Counted from the stretch's first letter, positions 19,264-28,048 are shown. The stretch: 64,000 nucleotides of DNA from Streptomyces paludis (GCF_003344965.1 NZ_CP031194.1:434001-498000), one strand, 5' to 3'. Notes: generated by a model not told the origin, from the letters alone. Translations and numbers: made by a program.

Positions 19264-21633
19264 TCAGTGGCCGCGGGTGTGCTGGGTCACGAACGTGTAG
19301 CCGTCGGGCAGTTCCCAGCCGTCGGCCTTGCCGAGCCTGCGGCAGTGCTCCAGAAAGGCGGCCCGCTGTGCTTCGCTCGGAGAACACCCGGGCAGCAGAC
19401 GGCGCAGATGGCCGGGTACGTACTGCACACCGCGCATCCGCTCGGCCGTCGGCCCGGTGCCGCCCCAGGGCCTTATCACCCTCGTCACGGCCGGCCGATA
19501 CCGAATGAGCGGTATCGGCCGCTCCCCTGAGCGCGCGGGGAAGTGTGGTCGGCCGTTGGCGTCACGGCTGCCGACGGCTGTCTCGAGGAGCCGTCCACTG
19601 AGGAGTTGGGCCACCGCCGCCTCCAGTTCGGCGGAGTGTGTTCGGGGCGGCCAACGACCGTAGACGGCGAAAGGCAGCCAGGAGCGGTCGAGCAGTGCAT
19701 GGCCGTCCGGTGTCAGCAGCCCGCAGCGGCGGACTGTACGCATCACCAGTGGTCCGGGCCTCAGACCGACCGACGTGTCGCCGCCGCGGCCACTGCCCGG
19801 CGCGTCCTCCCGGGTGAGAACACACGGGTCGTAACAGTGCTCGATGACGCGGTCGTCGACCCGTACCGGCCGGTCCAGCCGGACGGTGACCACCCGCATG
19901 ACCCGGCCGCCGCGCGGCCAGTGGAGCTCAAGGACCATACCGGGGAAGAAGTCGTGGGGCCAGACCACACCGGTCAGGCGGCCCTTTCCGTCATCGAGTT
20001 CCGCGAGGGCGCGCTGAACAGCTTCACTGTCGTCGAGGGCGCCTCCGGGGTGGTCGAGTTCGAGCCGTATGACGGGCCGTCCACCGCAGGTCGTGCGCAG
20101 TTCCTCGGCGATGAGCGAGGGCAGCGGAAGACAGCCGTCGATGAGTGAGGCCAGGCGCAGCGGAAGTCGGCAGACGATCTCGTCCGCACCGGACCGCAGC
20201 AGCTCGCTCTCGCCGAGGAGTGCTCCGTCCGGGAGAGGAGAGTCGACCGGCTCCGGATCGTTGGCCGTCGGTGTCGTGGAGGCCCATCCCCGTCCGGCCG
20301 GGGCCAAGGGATCCCCCGTGCCTTCCGTGTCGCCCGGGTAGTGGGAACGCCAGACACCCCCTCCTTCGAAGGCATCGTCGAGTGTGACCCGAGTGCCGTT
20401 CCTGAACAGACCCTGTTCACTGTCGCGTTGAACAACGTCGGCGAGCGTGATGTTCGCCCGGCACACCGCCGCGGCGTACTCGACACCCTTGAGCAGGTCC
20501 TGGGCTCCGGGAAAGGCCCGCAGTCGGGGCCCGACCGCGGTGTGTACGGTGACCGGCGCGGCCAGCCCGTAGCGGCGCCGTGACGGACCGGCCGCGTGTT
20601 CCACGGCGGCCGCGAGGCTCCTCAAGTCGTCACCGCCGAGGGGGCCCTTGTCGCGCCAGCAGGCCGCGAGTGCCTGCCGGGGCATGGCGTACGGGCCCCA
20701 CATCCGCAGCAGTTCGCCGGAGGAGAGGACACGGCGCACGGTGTCGAGCAGACGTAACAGACCGGCGCGGAGTCTGTGGTCCTCCGTGCTGCCCACGAGT
20801 TCACCGATGGACACGGGGACGAAGGGGCTGAGGAGTTGCGCTCGTGCGCTCGTCAGCAAATAGTCCGCATAGGCGGTCAGGTCATCACACCGTGCCGCTT
20901 CCCGGGACGGGTAGCACGCTTGGATGACGACGTGCCCCTGCTCATTGATCCAGCGCTGATGAGCGCGCAAGCGGTTGAGCTGGGCAGACGAAGGACTCAG
21001 TCCCGGACCGAAGGCATGCGGGTCCGGGACCAGGAGTTCCCGCCGCCGCGGCGAGGTGTCCTCCCCCGGCCGGCCCGGGCCTTCCGCACCCGCCGGAGCG
21101 CCGGACACCCAGGCCGGTACGTCACCGAAGGCTCCCGCCTCCGGGTGGGCGCCTTCCTTGTAAACAATCTCGGCGTAGAGGGGGTCCGCCCCTGTGGTGA
21201 TACGCACCATGGCGCCGACGGGGAGGGCCGGGGCGCGTTCGCCGAGTGTGACCTCGGGAAAGTCGTCGAGGCGCAGTGGGCTGCGGCCGTAGCCATCGCC
21301 GTCGAGGTCGTAACCGAAGTACACGACGTTGAAGGCGACGGCGGCGTGTACCGGCGTACGGCGTGCCGCGACGACCGCTTCCAGATACCGCAGCAACCGC
21401 TCCCGCTCCACGGGCGGTACGGCATCGTGGCCCTCGCACATGGCAGCGGTCAGCAAAGGATGTTGACCGTACGGATCCGGCACCTCGGGTGCGGTCGGGT
21501 CCGGCTGCCGGAACTCCGGCGGCCTGTCGACGCGTTCCCCGCTCTCCTGATACTCCGTCACATAGCTCTGTTGCTCTCCGGCCGGTCCCCCAAGTTCCTT
21601 GACGGCTGCTGGTCCCCGCGGATTTCCACGCAT
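19264..21633 (-). CDS. Unrecognised 789-aa protein, partner of the giant ATPase; contains a TTA codon
   Basis: I do not recognise this protein. ATG 21633 has an excellent ribosome site (GGAGGTGA). It is soluble, with no signal or membrane segments. A low-complexity N-terminus (1-60) is followed by a mixed domain (80-180: AAVAFNVVYFGYDLDGDGYGR), a helical middle (about 220-400), and a beta-rich C-terminal part carrying WPHDFFPGMVLELHW, VRVDDRVIEHCYDPCVLTRE and a final small domain with WGGTGPT. Leu293 is encoded by TTA (20755-20757), so translation should depend on the bldA tRNA. It lies 55 nt after the PucR-type gene and 54 nt before the giant ATPase gene, all on the same strand. It probably forms a functional pair with the ATPase, as substrate, effector or adaptor. 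Confidence 0.7.
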   Translation of the reverse strand: MRGNPRGPAAVKELGGPAGEQQSYVTEYQESGERVDRPPEFRQPDPTAPEVPDPYGQHPLLTAAMCEGHDAVPPVERERLLRYLEAVVAARRTPVHAAVAFNVVYFGYDLDGDGYGRSPLRLDDFPEVTLGERAPALPVGAMVRITTGADPLYAEIVYKEGAHPEAGAFGDVPAWVSGAPAGAEGPGRPGEDTSPRRRELLVPDPHAFGPGLSPSSAQLNRLRAHQRWINEQGHVVIQACYPSREAARCDDLTAYADYLLTSARAQLLSPFVPVSIGELVGSTEDHRLRAGLLRLLDTVRRVLSSGELLRMWGPYAMPRQALAACWRDKGPLGGDDLRSLAAAVEHAAGPSRRRYGLAAPVTVHTAVGPRLRAFPGAQDLLKGVEYAAAVCRANITLADVVQRDSEQGLFRNGTRVTLDDAFEGGGVWRSHYPGDTEGTGDPLAPAGRGWASTTPTANDPEPVDSPLPDGALLGESELLRSGADEIVCRLPLRLASLIDGCLPLPSLIAEELRTTCGGRPVIRLELDHPGGALDDSEAVQRALAELDDGKGRLTGVVWPHDFFPGMVLELHWPRGGRVMRVVTVRLDRPVRVDDRVIEHCYDPCVLTREDAPGSGRGGDTSVGLRPGPLVMRTVRRCGLLTPDGHALLDRSWLPFAVYGRWPPRTHSAELEAAVAQLLSGRLLETAVGSRDANGRPHFPARSGERPIPLIRYRPAVTRVIRPWGGTGPTAERMRGVQYVPGHLRRLLPGCSPSEAQRAAFLEHCRRLGKADGWELPDGYTFVTQHTRGH

Positions 21634-21688
21634 GTCACCTCCGCCGCACCACAGGCCGCACTGACCCACATGCGGTACTTCACGCAGG

Positions 21689-22933
21689 CTATGCCTGTCT
21701 GCCGCTCTCCGACCATGTTTTCGCCAACTTTCCCCCTCTTGACGCCACGTCATCCGGCAGTTCCGGGCACTTGCGCAGCCAGGTGGTGAGTGCCCACCAC
21801 CAGTGGAGGGTGCTCAGGGGTTCGGGCGGGGTGTCGGTCAGGGATTCGCCGGTGATCCGGTGGAGTCTGCCGAGGCGGTAGCGGACGGTGTTGGGGTGGG
21901 TGAACAGGCTGGCGGCGGTGCGGTCGAGGCGGCGGCCGTGGTCGAGGAATGTCACTGCGGTGAGGGCCAGTTGGCGGTGGAAGCCGTCCGTGTGGTCCAG
22001 GGAGCCGAGCAGGCGGTCGCTGAGCCAGGTTCCCAGCAGGGGCTGGCCATCGAGGGCGATCTCGGCGGCGAAGGCGGTGAGGTCGTGGGGTCCGCGCAGC
22101 CCATGGCGGCCGGCGATGTCCAGGGCCCGCAGGCAGAGCCGGTACGCCGGGCGGAGGCCGTCGAGGGGGGCGGCCGGGGCGGTCACGGCCAGTGGGCCGG
22201 CGGCGGGCCAGGTGTCCCCGGGCGCGCGGGGGCACAGGCCCACCGTGTGTCCGTCGATCACACCGAAGACACCGCCCACGGCCCCGGGGACCGCCACAGC
22301 ACCGCCGAAGACACCGCCCACGGCCCCGCCCGGCGTCGGGGCGGTGGTGGCCGCGACGAGGCAGTGGTAGGTGCCGCCGGGGCGGAGGCCCGTCGCGGTC
22401 AGCTCGTCGGCGGTCGGGGGCGGGCCGGTCACCAGCAGGCGCCGTAGCAGCGCGGTCCTGGTCTCGGCCGCCGTGGGGGGCGGCGCGGCCAGTTCCACGG
22501 CGCGGTATCCGCTGATCACCTGGCGCTCGACCGCGTCCCCGTACTCCTTCAGGAGCAGTACGGCCTTGAGCAGTGAGCCGTCCGGGACCCCGGCGGACCG
22601 GCAGCGTTCGACGGTCAGCTCCGCCGCGCGGGTGAGGGCGGCCTGCACCCCGCGCAGCAGGGCGGTCATCGGCACGCCCTGTCCGGCCCGGTCGGCGCCC
22701 AGCAGCAGTGCGGCGGCGAGGTCGTGCTCCCCGAGCCGTCCGACGTCGGTGAACCAGTCGCCGGCCGCGGTGACCAGCGCGGCGACATGGCGGCAGCTCT
22801 CCGCCTCGCCGAGCCGGGCCACCTCGGGCGAGTGGGTCATGGCGGCGCGGACGAGTTCGCCGCACACATCCGCGTCGGCGGCCATGGCCCGCAGGATTCC
22901 GGCGGCCGGCTCGCGTTCCCGCGTGAGGGTCAT
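21689..22933 (-). CDS. PucR/CdaR-type transcriptional regulator
   Basis: 414 aa from ATG 22933. The N-terminal half is helical, as in Streptomyces PucR-like regulators. A short Gly/Val-rich repeat sits near residues 205-230 (GGVFG appearing twice). The C-terminal HTH_30 domain is clear: TAVTFLDHGRRLDRTAASLFTHPNTVRYRLGRLHRITG at about 335-375 (only part is motif). Family members activate purine, sugar-acid or other catabolic genes. It is divergent from the FAD dehydrogenase, its likely target, and is also followed within 55 nt by the two-gene cassette, so read-through into the cassette is possible. Confidence 0.85.
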   Translation of the reverse strand: MTLTREREPAAGILRAMAADADVCGELVRAAMTHSPEVARLGEAESCRHVAALVTAAGDWFTDVGRLGEHDLAAALLLGADRAGQGVPMTALLRGVQAALTRAAELTVERCRSAGVPDGSLLKAVLLLKEYGDAVERQVISGYRAVELAAPPPTAAETRTALLRRLLVTGPPPTADELTATGLRPGGTYHCLVAATTAPTPGGAVGGVFGGAVAVPGAVGGVFGVIDGHTVGLCPRAPGDTWPAAGPLAVTAPAAPLDGLRPAYRLCLRALDIAGRHGLRGPHDLTAFAAEIALDGQPLLGTWLSDRLLGSLDHTDGFHRQLALTAVTFLDHGRRLDRTAASLFTHPNTVRYRLGRLHRITGESLTDTPPEPLSTLHWWWALTTWLRKCPELPDDVASRGGKLAKTWSESGRQA

Positions 22934-23109
22934 CCGCGTCGCCCTTCTCCGTACGAGCGCTGTCACCGGCGTACAACGGCGGGGCGGCCACGTTGGCACC
23001 CGGCCCCTACCACTGCTCGGTGTCGACCTGATGAGATGTGAGCTACCGCACAGTAACAGCGCCGCTCCCGGGACGGCACCCTCCGTACTCCCCCTCCGGA
23101 AGGCATCCG

Positions 23110-24915
23110 ATGGAAAAGCCCGAAGATCCGGCCCTGTTCAGCCGCCGTCGCGCGCTGACGGTGGCCGGTGGTGTGGCCGGCGGCGTGATCGCCGGTGCGA
23201 GTGTCCTCTCCCAGGTGACCCCGGCGTTCGCCGCCTCGGCGGCGGCGTCGGACGCGGATGTGATCGTCGTCGGCGGCGGTCTGGCCGGACTCGTCGCGAC
23301 GGCGGAACTGGCGGACGCCGGGCGCAAGGTGCTGCTGCTGGACCAGGAGCCGGAGACGAATCTGGGCGGGCAGGCGTTCTGGTCGTTCGGCGGGCTCTTC
23401 CTCGTCGACTCGGCCGAGCAGCGGCTGATGGGCATCAAGGACACCCGCGAGCTGGCGTGGCAGGACTGGCAGGGCGCGGCCGGCTTCGACCGGGGCACCG
23501 GTGAGAAGGGCGGCCAGGACTACTGGGCCTACAAGTGGGCCGAGGCGTATGTGGACTTCGCGGCCGGCGAGAAGCGTTCGTGGCTCTACCAGCAGGGTGT
23601 GCGCTGGTTCCCGATCGTGGGCTGGGCCGAGCGGGGCGGCGGTCTGGCGGACGGCCACGGCAACTCCGTACCGCGCTTCCATGTCACCTGGGGCACCGGC
23701 CCGGCCGTGATGGAGCCGTTCGAGAAGCGGGTCAGAGCGGCGGCGGCCCGGGGGCTGGTGACGTTCAAGTTCCGGCACCGGGTGGATGAGCTGGTACGGA
23801 CCGGCGGCGCCGTCACCGGGGTGCGCGGCGCGCTCCTGGAGCCGAGCAACGCCCCGCGCGGGACGCGGAGTTCGCGTACGGTCGTGGGGGACTTCGAGCT
23901 GCGCGCGCCGGTGGTGATCGTCACGTCGGGCGGTATCGGCGCCAACCACGACCTGATCCGGCGGAACTGGCCGGCCCGGCTGGGCACACCGCCCGCGGAG
24001 ATGATCACCGGGGTGCCGGAGTACGTGGACGGCCGGATGCTCGCGATCACCGAGCGCGCGGGCGGCCGTATCGTCAACCCCGACCGGATGTGGCACTACA
24101 CCGAGGGGCTGCGCAACTACGCCCCGATCTGGAACAAGCACGGCATCCGGATCCTGCCGGGCCCCTCGTCGCTCTGGCTGGACGCCACGGGCAAGCGGTT
24201 CGCCGCGCCCGATCTCCCCGGCTACGACACACTCTCCACACTCAAGGCGATCACCGACACCGGGTACGACTACTCGTGGTTCGTGACGACCCAGAAGATC
24301 CTGGCGAAGGAGTTCGCGCTGTCGGGCTCCGAGCAGAACCCGGATCTCACCAACAAGAACATCCCGCTGACCCTCGCGCGCATCTGGCAGACGCCGGAGC
24401 CGGTCGAGAAGTTCAAGAAGAACGGGGTCGACTTCGTCGTCGCCACCACCCTGGCCGAGCTGGTCGCGGGCATGAACCGGCTGACGGGCGCGGGCCTGAT
24501 CGATCTGGCCGCTCTCAAGCGGCAGATCGACGCCCGGGACCGGGAGACCGTCAATCCGTATACGAAGGACGCCCAGATCATGGGGATCCGCAACGCGCTG
24601 GCCTATCCGGGGGACTTCCTCAGCCGTACCGCGTCGCTGCACAAGATCATGGACCCCGGCGCGGGCCCGCTGATCGCCGTACGGCTGAACATCCTCACCC
24701 GCAAGACCCTCGGCGGGCTCCAGACCGATCTGTCGGGCCGGGTGCTGGACGCGGCGGGCGCGCCGGTGCCGGGGCTGTACGCGGCCGGTGAGGTCTCGGG
24801 GTTCGGCGGTGGCGGAGTGCACGGCTACCGGTCGCTGGAGGGCACCTTCCTGGGCGGCTGCCTGTTCTCCGGCCGGGCGGCGGGACGCGCCGCTGCCGCG
24901 GCCACCGCGACCTGA
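23110..24915 (+). CDS. Tat-exported FAD-binding dehydrogenase (fumarate reductase/KstD-like fold)
   Basis: 601 aa. ATG 23110 is preceded by GGAAGG at good spacing. The N-terminus SRRRALTVAGG is a twin-arginine signal, with export about residues 10-45. The FAD-binding motif VVGGGLAGLVA follows at once, and the glycine-rich GEVSGFGGGGVHGYRSLEG closes the FAD site near the C-terminus, as in FAD_binding_2 proteins annotated as FAD-binding dehydrogenases. The substrate is unknown; steroid or dicarboxylate dehydrogenation is typical of the fold. It is probably controlled by the divergent PucR protein. Confidence 0.85.
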   Translation: MEKPEDPALFSRRRALTVAGGVAGGVIAGASVLSQVTPAFAASAAASDADVIVVGGGLAGLVATAELADAGRKVLLLDQEPETNLGGQAFWSFGGLFLVDSAEQRLMGIKDTRELAWQDWQGAAGFDRGTGEKGGQDYWAYKWAEAYVDFAAGEKRSWLYQQGVRWFPIVGWAERGGGLADGHGNSVPRFHVTWGTGPAVMEPFEKRVRAAAARGLVTFKFRHRVDELVRTGGAVTGVRGALLEPSNAPRGTRSSRTVVGDFELRAPVVIVTSGGIGANHDLIRRNWPARLGTPPAEMITGVPEYVDGRMLAITERAGGRIVNPDRMWHYTEGLRNYAPIWNKHGIRILPGPSSLWLDATGKRFAAPDLPGYDTLSTLKAITDTGYDYSWFVTTQKILAKEFALSGSEQNPDLTNKNIPLTLARIWQTPEPVEKFKKNGVDFVVATTLAELVAGMNRLTGAGLIDLAALKRQIDARDRETVNPYTKDAQIMGIRNALAYPGDFLSRTASLHKIMDPGAGPLIAVRLNILTRKTLGGLQTDLSGRVLDAAGAPVPGLYAAGEVSGFGGGGVHGYRSLEGTFLGGCLFSGRAAGRAAAAATAT

Positions 24916-24919
24916 CGCC

Positions 24920-24959
24920 CCGGGTGGCCACCCCGACCTGACCCGGGGTGGCCACCCGG
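24920..24959. terminator. 16-bp stem terminator after the FAD dehydrogenase
   Basis: CCGGGTGGCCACCCCG (24920-24935) is perfectly complementary to 24944-24959, with an 8-nt loop, starting 5 nt after the stop codon. Each arm also contains its own GGGTGGCCACCC-like symmetry. Confidence 0.75.
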
Positions 24960-24976
24960 CCCGCCCCCGGGCGGCG

Positions 24977-25020
24977 GCGCCGTACGTACGCCGTACTCCG
25001 CTCCGTACGCCGTACGGCGC
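24977..25020. terminator. Hairpin after the minus-strand DUF6011 gene
   Basis: GCGCCGTACG (24977-24986) pairs with CGTACGGCGC (25011-25020) around a 24-nt loop that holds further GTACGC/GCCGTAC symmetry. It abuts the stop of the minus-strand gene, so it is probably its terminator. Confidence 0.55.
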
Positions 25021-25260
25021 TCAGATGCCGGGGATCGGGTCCTGGTCGGCCTCGCGCCGCCGGGTCCTGATCTCCGGCGCGGGCGGGTGCAGCTTGGCGT
25101 CGCAGTCGGGACCGAGGCCGGTACGGCGCGAGGCCGTGCCCCGCAGCGGCCGGCCGCAGAGCCGGCACCGCACCTCGCGGCGGGCGGGGCCGTCGCCGGG
25201 CTCGGCCGGGCCTTCGGGTTCGGAGCCGGGCAGCCGGGGCGCGTTCGGGGATGCGTGCAC
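25021..25260 (-). CDS. Small DUF6011-type zinc-ribbon protein
   Basis: 79 aa. The central motif is CRLCGRPLR..ASRRTGLGPDC, with three cysteines in a treble-clef/zinc-ribbon-like spacing typical of DUF6011 proteins, which are common in actinomycetes and their phages. The flanks are Pro/Glu-rich and probably disordered. The function is unknown; nucleic-acid binding is a guess. It sits between the FAD dehydrogenase and glutathione peroxidase genes on the opposite strand. Confidence 0.72.
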   Translation of the reverse strand: MHASPNAPRLPGSEPEGPAEPGDGPARREVRCRLCGRPLRGTASRRTGLGPDCDAKLHPPAPEIRTRRREADQDPIPGI

Positions 25261-25356
25261 CCCCCACCTCTATCAGCCCGCCCGCCGGCGCGATCACCGG
25301 CGGGTCCACAATGAGAGGTGATACGCCGGAAAACGCAGGAACCGAGGAGATCCCCC

Positions 25357-25845
25357 ATGGCTCTGTACGACATTCCGCTGCGCACCCTCACCGGTGAGCC
25401 CACGTCCCTGGCCGCCTACGCGGGCAAGGCCGTTCTCGTCGTGAACGTCGCCTCCAAGTGCGGGCTCACCCCGCAGTACGCCGGTCTGGAGCGGCTCCAG
25501 AAGAGCTACGGCGACCGGGGCTTCACCGTTCTCGGCGTGCCGTCCAACCAGTTCGCCGGCCAGGAGCCCGGCAGCGCCGAGGAGATCCAGACATTCTGCT
25601 CCGCCACGTACGGTGTGAGCTTCCCGCTGCTGGAGAAGACGGACGTGAACGGCGCGGAGCGGCACCCGCTGTACGCGGAGCTGACGAAGGCGGCGGACGC
25701 GGAGGGCGCGGCCGGGGACGTGCAGTGGAACTTCGAGAAGTTCCTGCTCTCGCCGCGGGGCGAGGTCGTCGCCCGGATCCGCCCCCGTACGGAGCCGGAG
25801 GCCCCGGAGGTCGTCGCGGCGATCGAGGCCCAGCTGCCCGCGTAA
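25357..25845 (+). CDS. Glutathione peroxidase family thiol peroxidase
   Basis: 162 aa, the full normal length. Catalytic elements are visible: NVASKCGLTPQY with the peroxidatic cysteine (about residue 36), SNQFAGQEPG with the catalytic glutamine (about 70) and VQWNFEKFL with the tryptophan/asparagine near the C-terminus. Cysteine replaces selenocysteine, so in this glutathione-free group it probably uses thioredoxin or mycothiol-linked reductants to remove peroxides. GAGGAG lies 7 nt before the start. Confidence 0.93.
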   Translation: MALYDIPLRTLTGEPTSLAAYAGKAVLVVNVASKCGLTPQYAGLERLQKSYGDRGFTVLGVPSNQFAGQEPGSAEEIQTFCSATYGVSFPLLEKTDVNGAERHPLYAELTKAADAEGAAGDVQWNFEKFLLSPRGEVVARIRPRTEPEAPEVVAAIEAQLPA

Positions 25846-25892
25846 CCACGGAGCACCGGCCTGCCACACCGGTCGGCGGTCCGGTCAGCGGA

Positions 25893-27137
25893 TCAGCGGA
25901 TCGGCATGCCCGAGAGGGTACGGGCGATGACCAGGCGCTGGATCTCGCTCGTCCCTTCGAAGATGGTGTAAATGGCGGCGTCGCGGTGCATGCGCTCGAC
26001 CGGGTACTCACGGGTGAAGCCGTTGCCGCCGAGTATCTGGACGGCCTGGGCGGTGACCTGCTTGGCGGTCTCGCTGGCGTAGAGCTTGGACATCGAGCCC
26101 TCCGCCGAGGTGAACGCCTTGCCCGTGGCGGCCATCCACGAGGCGCGCCACACCAGCAGCCGGGAGGCGTCGATCCGGGTGCGCATGTCGGCGAGCTGGA
26201 AGGCGATGCCCTGGTTGTCGATGATGGGGCGGCCGAACTGGCTGCGGGTCTTCGCGTAGTCGAGGGCGACCTCGTACGCGGCGCGGGCCGTGCCGACGGC
26301 CATGGCGCCGACGGCCGGGCGCGATGCCTCGAAGGTGGCCATGGCGGCGTTCTTGACGCGTTCGCCGCCGTCCGCGCCGGCCGCCGCCGACCGGGCGCGC
26401 TCGTGGGCGCGGGCGAGGCGTTCGTCCAGCTTCCGCTTTCCGCCGAGGAGACAGTGGCCGGGTACGCGGACGCCCTCCAGGACGACCTCGGCGGTGTGCG
26501 AGGCGCGGATGCCGTGCTTCTTGAACTTCTGGCCCTGGGAGAGTCCGGGGGTGCCGGGCGGGACGATGAAGGAGGCGTGGCCCTTCGAGCCCAGCGCGGG
26601 GTCGACGACGGCGACCACGACATGGACGTTGGCTATCCCGCCGTTGGTCGCCCAGGTCTTGGTGCCGTTGAGGACCCACTCGTCCTTGGCCTCGTCGTAC
26701 ACCGCGCGGGTGCGCATGGCGGAGACGTCGGAGCCGGCGTCGGGCTCCGACGAGCAGAAGGCGGCGAGCTTCACATCGTCGGGGGTGCCGTACATCTGCG
26801 GGATCCAGGTGCCGATCTGCTCCTCGGTGCCGTTGGCGAGGACGCCGACGGCCGCCAGGCCCGTACCGACGATGGACAGGGCGATGCCGGCGTCACCCCA
26901 GAACAGCTCCTCCATGGCCACCGGGATGGAGAGTCCGGTGGGGTCGAAGTACTGCTGGGCGTAGAAGTCGAGCGAGTAGATGCCGACCTTGGCGGCTTCC
27001 TGGATGACCGGCCAGGGGGTCTCCTCACGCTCGTCCCACTCGGCGGCGGCCGGACGGATGACGTCCGCGGCGAAGCCGTGCAGCCAGTCGCGCACCTGCT
27101 TCTGGTCGTCGTTGAGATCGAGCGTGAACTCGGCCAT
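25893..27137 (-). CDS. Acyl-CoA dehydrogenase
   Basis: 414 aa, the normal family length. It has an N-terminal helical domain, a middle beta domain with AFCSSEPDAGSDVSAMRT (about 130-147) contacting FAD, and a C-terminal helical bundle with the ARTAYEVALDYAKTRSQFG-like region and REYPVERMHRDAAIYTIFEG near residues 365-384, where the catalytic glutamate and FAD-binding residues lie. It catalyses alpha,beta-dehydrogenation of an acyl-CoA. It is divergent from a TetR regulator across an inverted-repeat operator, so it is probably induced by an acyl-CoA. Confidence 0.93.
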   Translation of the reverse strand: MAEFTLDLNDDQKQVRDWLHGFAADVIRPAAAEWDEREETPWPVIQEAAKVGIYSLDFYAQQYFDPTGLSIPVAMEELFWGDAGIALSIVGTGLAAVGVLANGTEEQIGTWIPQMYGTPDDVKLAAFCSSEPDAGSDVSAMRTRAVYDEAKDEWVLNGTKTWATNGGIANVHVVVAVVDPALGSKGHASFIVPPGTPGLSQGQKFKKHGIRASHTAEVVLEGVRVPGHCLLGGKRKLDERLARAHERARSAAAGADGGERVKNAAMATFEASRPAVGAMAVGTARAAYEVALDYAKTRSQFGRPIIDNQGIAFQLADMRTRIDASRLLVWRASWMAATGKAFTSAEGSMSKLYASETAKQVTAQAVQILGGNGFTREYPVERMHRDAAIYTIFEGTSEIQRLVIARTLSGMPIR

Positions 27138-27167
27138 GTTCCCTCCAGCACTGCGTCGAACAGATTA

Positions 27168-27207
27168 TGTTACTTGCGGTAACAGCAGTCTGTTACTCGC
27201 AAGTAGG
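27168..27207. promoter_or_regulatory. Inverted-repeat operator between acyl-CoA dehydrogenase and TetR genes
   Basis: TACTTGCGGTAACAG (27171-27185) is mirrored by CTGTTACTCGCAAGTA (27190-27205) with one inserted base. In addition TGTTAC/GTAACA (27168-27184) forms its own palindrome with a 5-nt spacer. It lies in the intergenic space, 31 nt before the dehydrogenase start, and fits a TetR-type operator with two half-overlapping dimer sites. Confidence 0.65.
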
Positions 27208-27328
27208 CGATGTCAACCAGCCACCTTTCGATCAGCATTGACGGCCGGTGGGGTGTTACGTTGCCCGGACGTGGGGCAACGCGGTCGCCGCCACGGGAGG
27301 CGGACGTACGGGCGGGGAGAGCGCACCT

Positions 27329-27985
27329 ATGGAGAGCACACAGCAGGCCGAGCAGCAGCGCGCGGCCCGGCAGCGGCGCCGCCAGCTGCTGGAGGCCGCC
27401 GACCGGGTGGTGCTCCGCGACGGCCCGCACGCCTCCATGAACGCCATCGCCGCCGAGGCGGGAATCACCAAGCCGATCCTCTACCGGCACTTCGGTGACA
27501 AGGGCGGACTGTACCGGGCCCTCGCCAAACGCCATACCGACGCCCTGCTGGACGCGCTGCGGGCCGCGCTCGACGCCCCGGCCGAGCGCCGCGAGCGCGT
27601 CGAGGCCACGCTCGACACGTACCTCGCCGCGATCGAGGCCCGGCCCCAGGTGTACCGCTTCCTGATGCACCCCGCGGAGGACACCCAGCCGCCCGAACAC
27701 GGCCCGGAGCAGGGCTTCGACGTGGGCCGCCACTCGGCCCCGCTGCTGCGCCGGCTGGGCGAGGAGCTGGCCCAGGTCATCGCGGAACGCGTCGACCTCG
27801 GCCCGGACACCGAGGGGCTCGCCCGCGTCTGGGGCCATGGCATCGTCGGCATGATGCACGGCGCCGGCGACTGGTGGCTCGGCGAACGCCCCTGCTCGCG
27901 GGCCCAGTTGGTGCGCAGCCTGGCGGATCTGCTGTGGGGACGGCTGGCGGCGGTCGACGACCGCGCGGGCGGACCCGGGTTCTGA
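27329..27985 (+). CDS. TetR family transcriptional regulator
   Basis: 218 aa from ATG 27329, with GGGGAGA upstream. The helix-turn-helix is NAIAAEAGITKPILYRHFG at about residues 38-56, preceded by a basic, Gln-rich arm. The C-terminal ligand domain is of the common Streptomyces type with a VGMMHGAGDWWL stretch. It is divergent from the acyl-CoA dehydrogenase and flanks a palindromic operator, so it is probably a fatty-acid or acyl-CoA-responsive repressor of that gene and itself. Confidence 0.92.
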   Translation: MESTQQAEQQRAARQRRRQLLEAADRVVLRDGPHASMNAIAAEAGITKPILYRHFGDKGGLYRALAKRHTDALLDALRAALDAPAERRERVEATLDTYLAAIEARPQVYRFLMHPAEDTQPPEHGPEQGFDVGRHSAPLLRRLGEELAQVIAERVDLGPDTEGLARVWGHGIVGMMHGAGDWWLGERPCSRAQLVRSLADLLWGRLAAVDDRAGGPGF

Positions 27986-28048
27986 ACGGCCGCCGCCATG
28001 TACGGGATCTCAGAGGTGGAGACAGCGGAGGAACGGGACGGGACGGCC

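Noticed and set aside
13090..21633. Identification with a known defence system such as Avs, Zorya, Druantia, BREX or RADAR
   Set aside because: Neither the length pattern nor recognisable partner domains (nuclease, deaminase, motor membrane proteins, methylase) match, so no named system was assigned.
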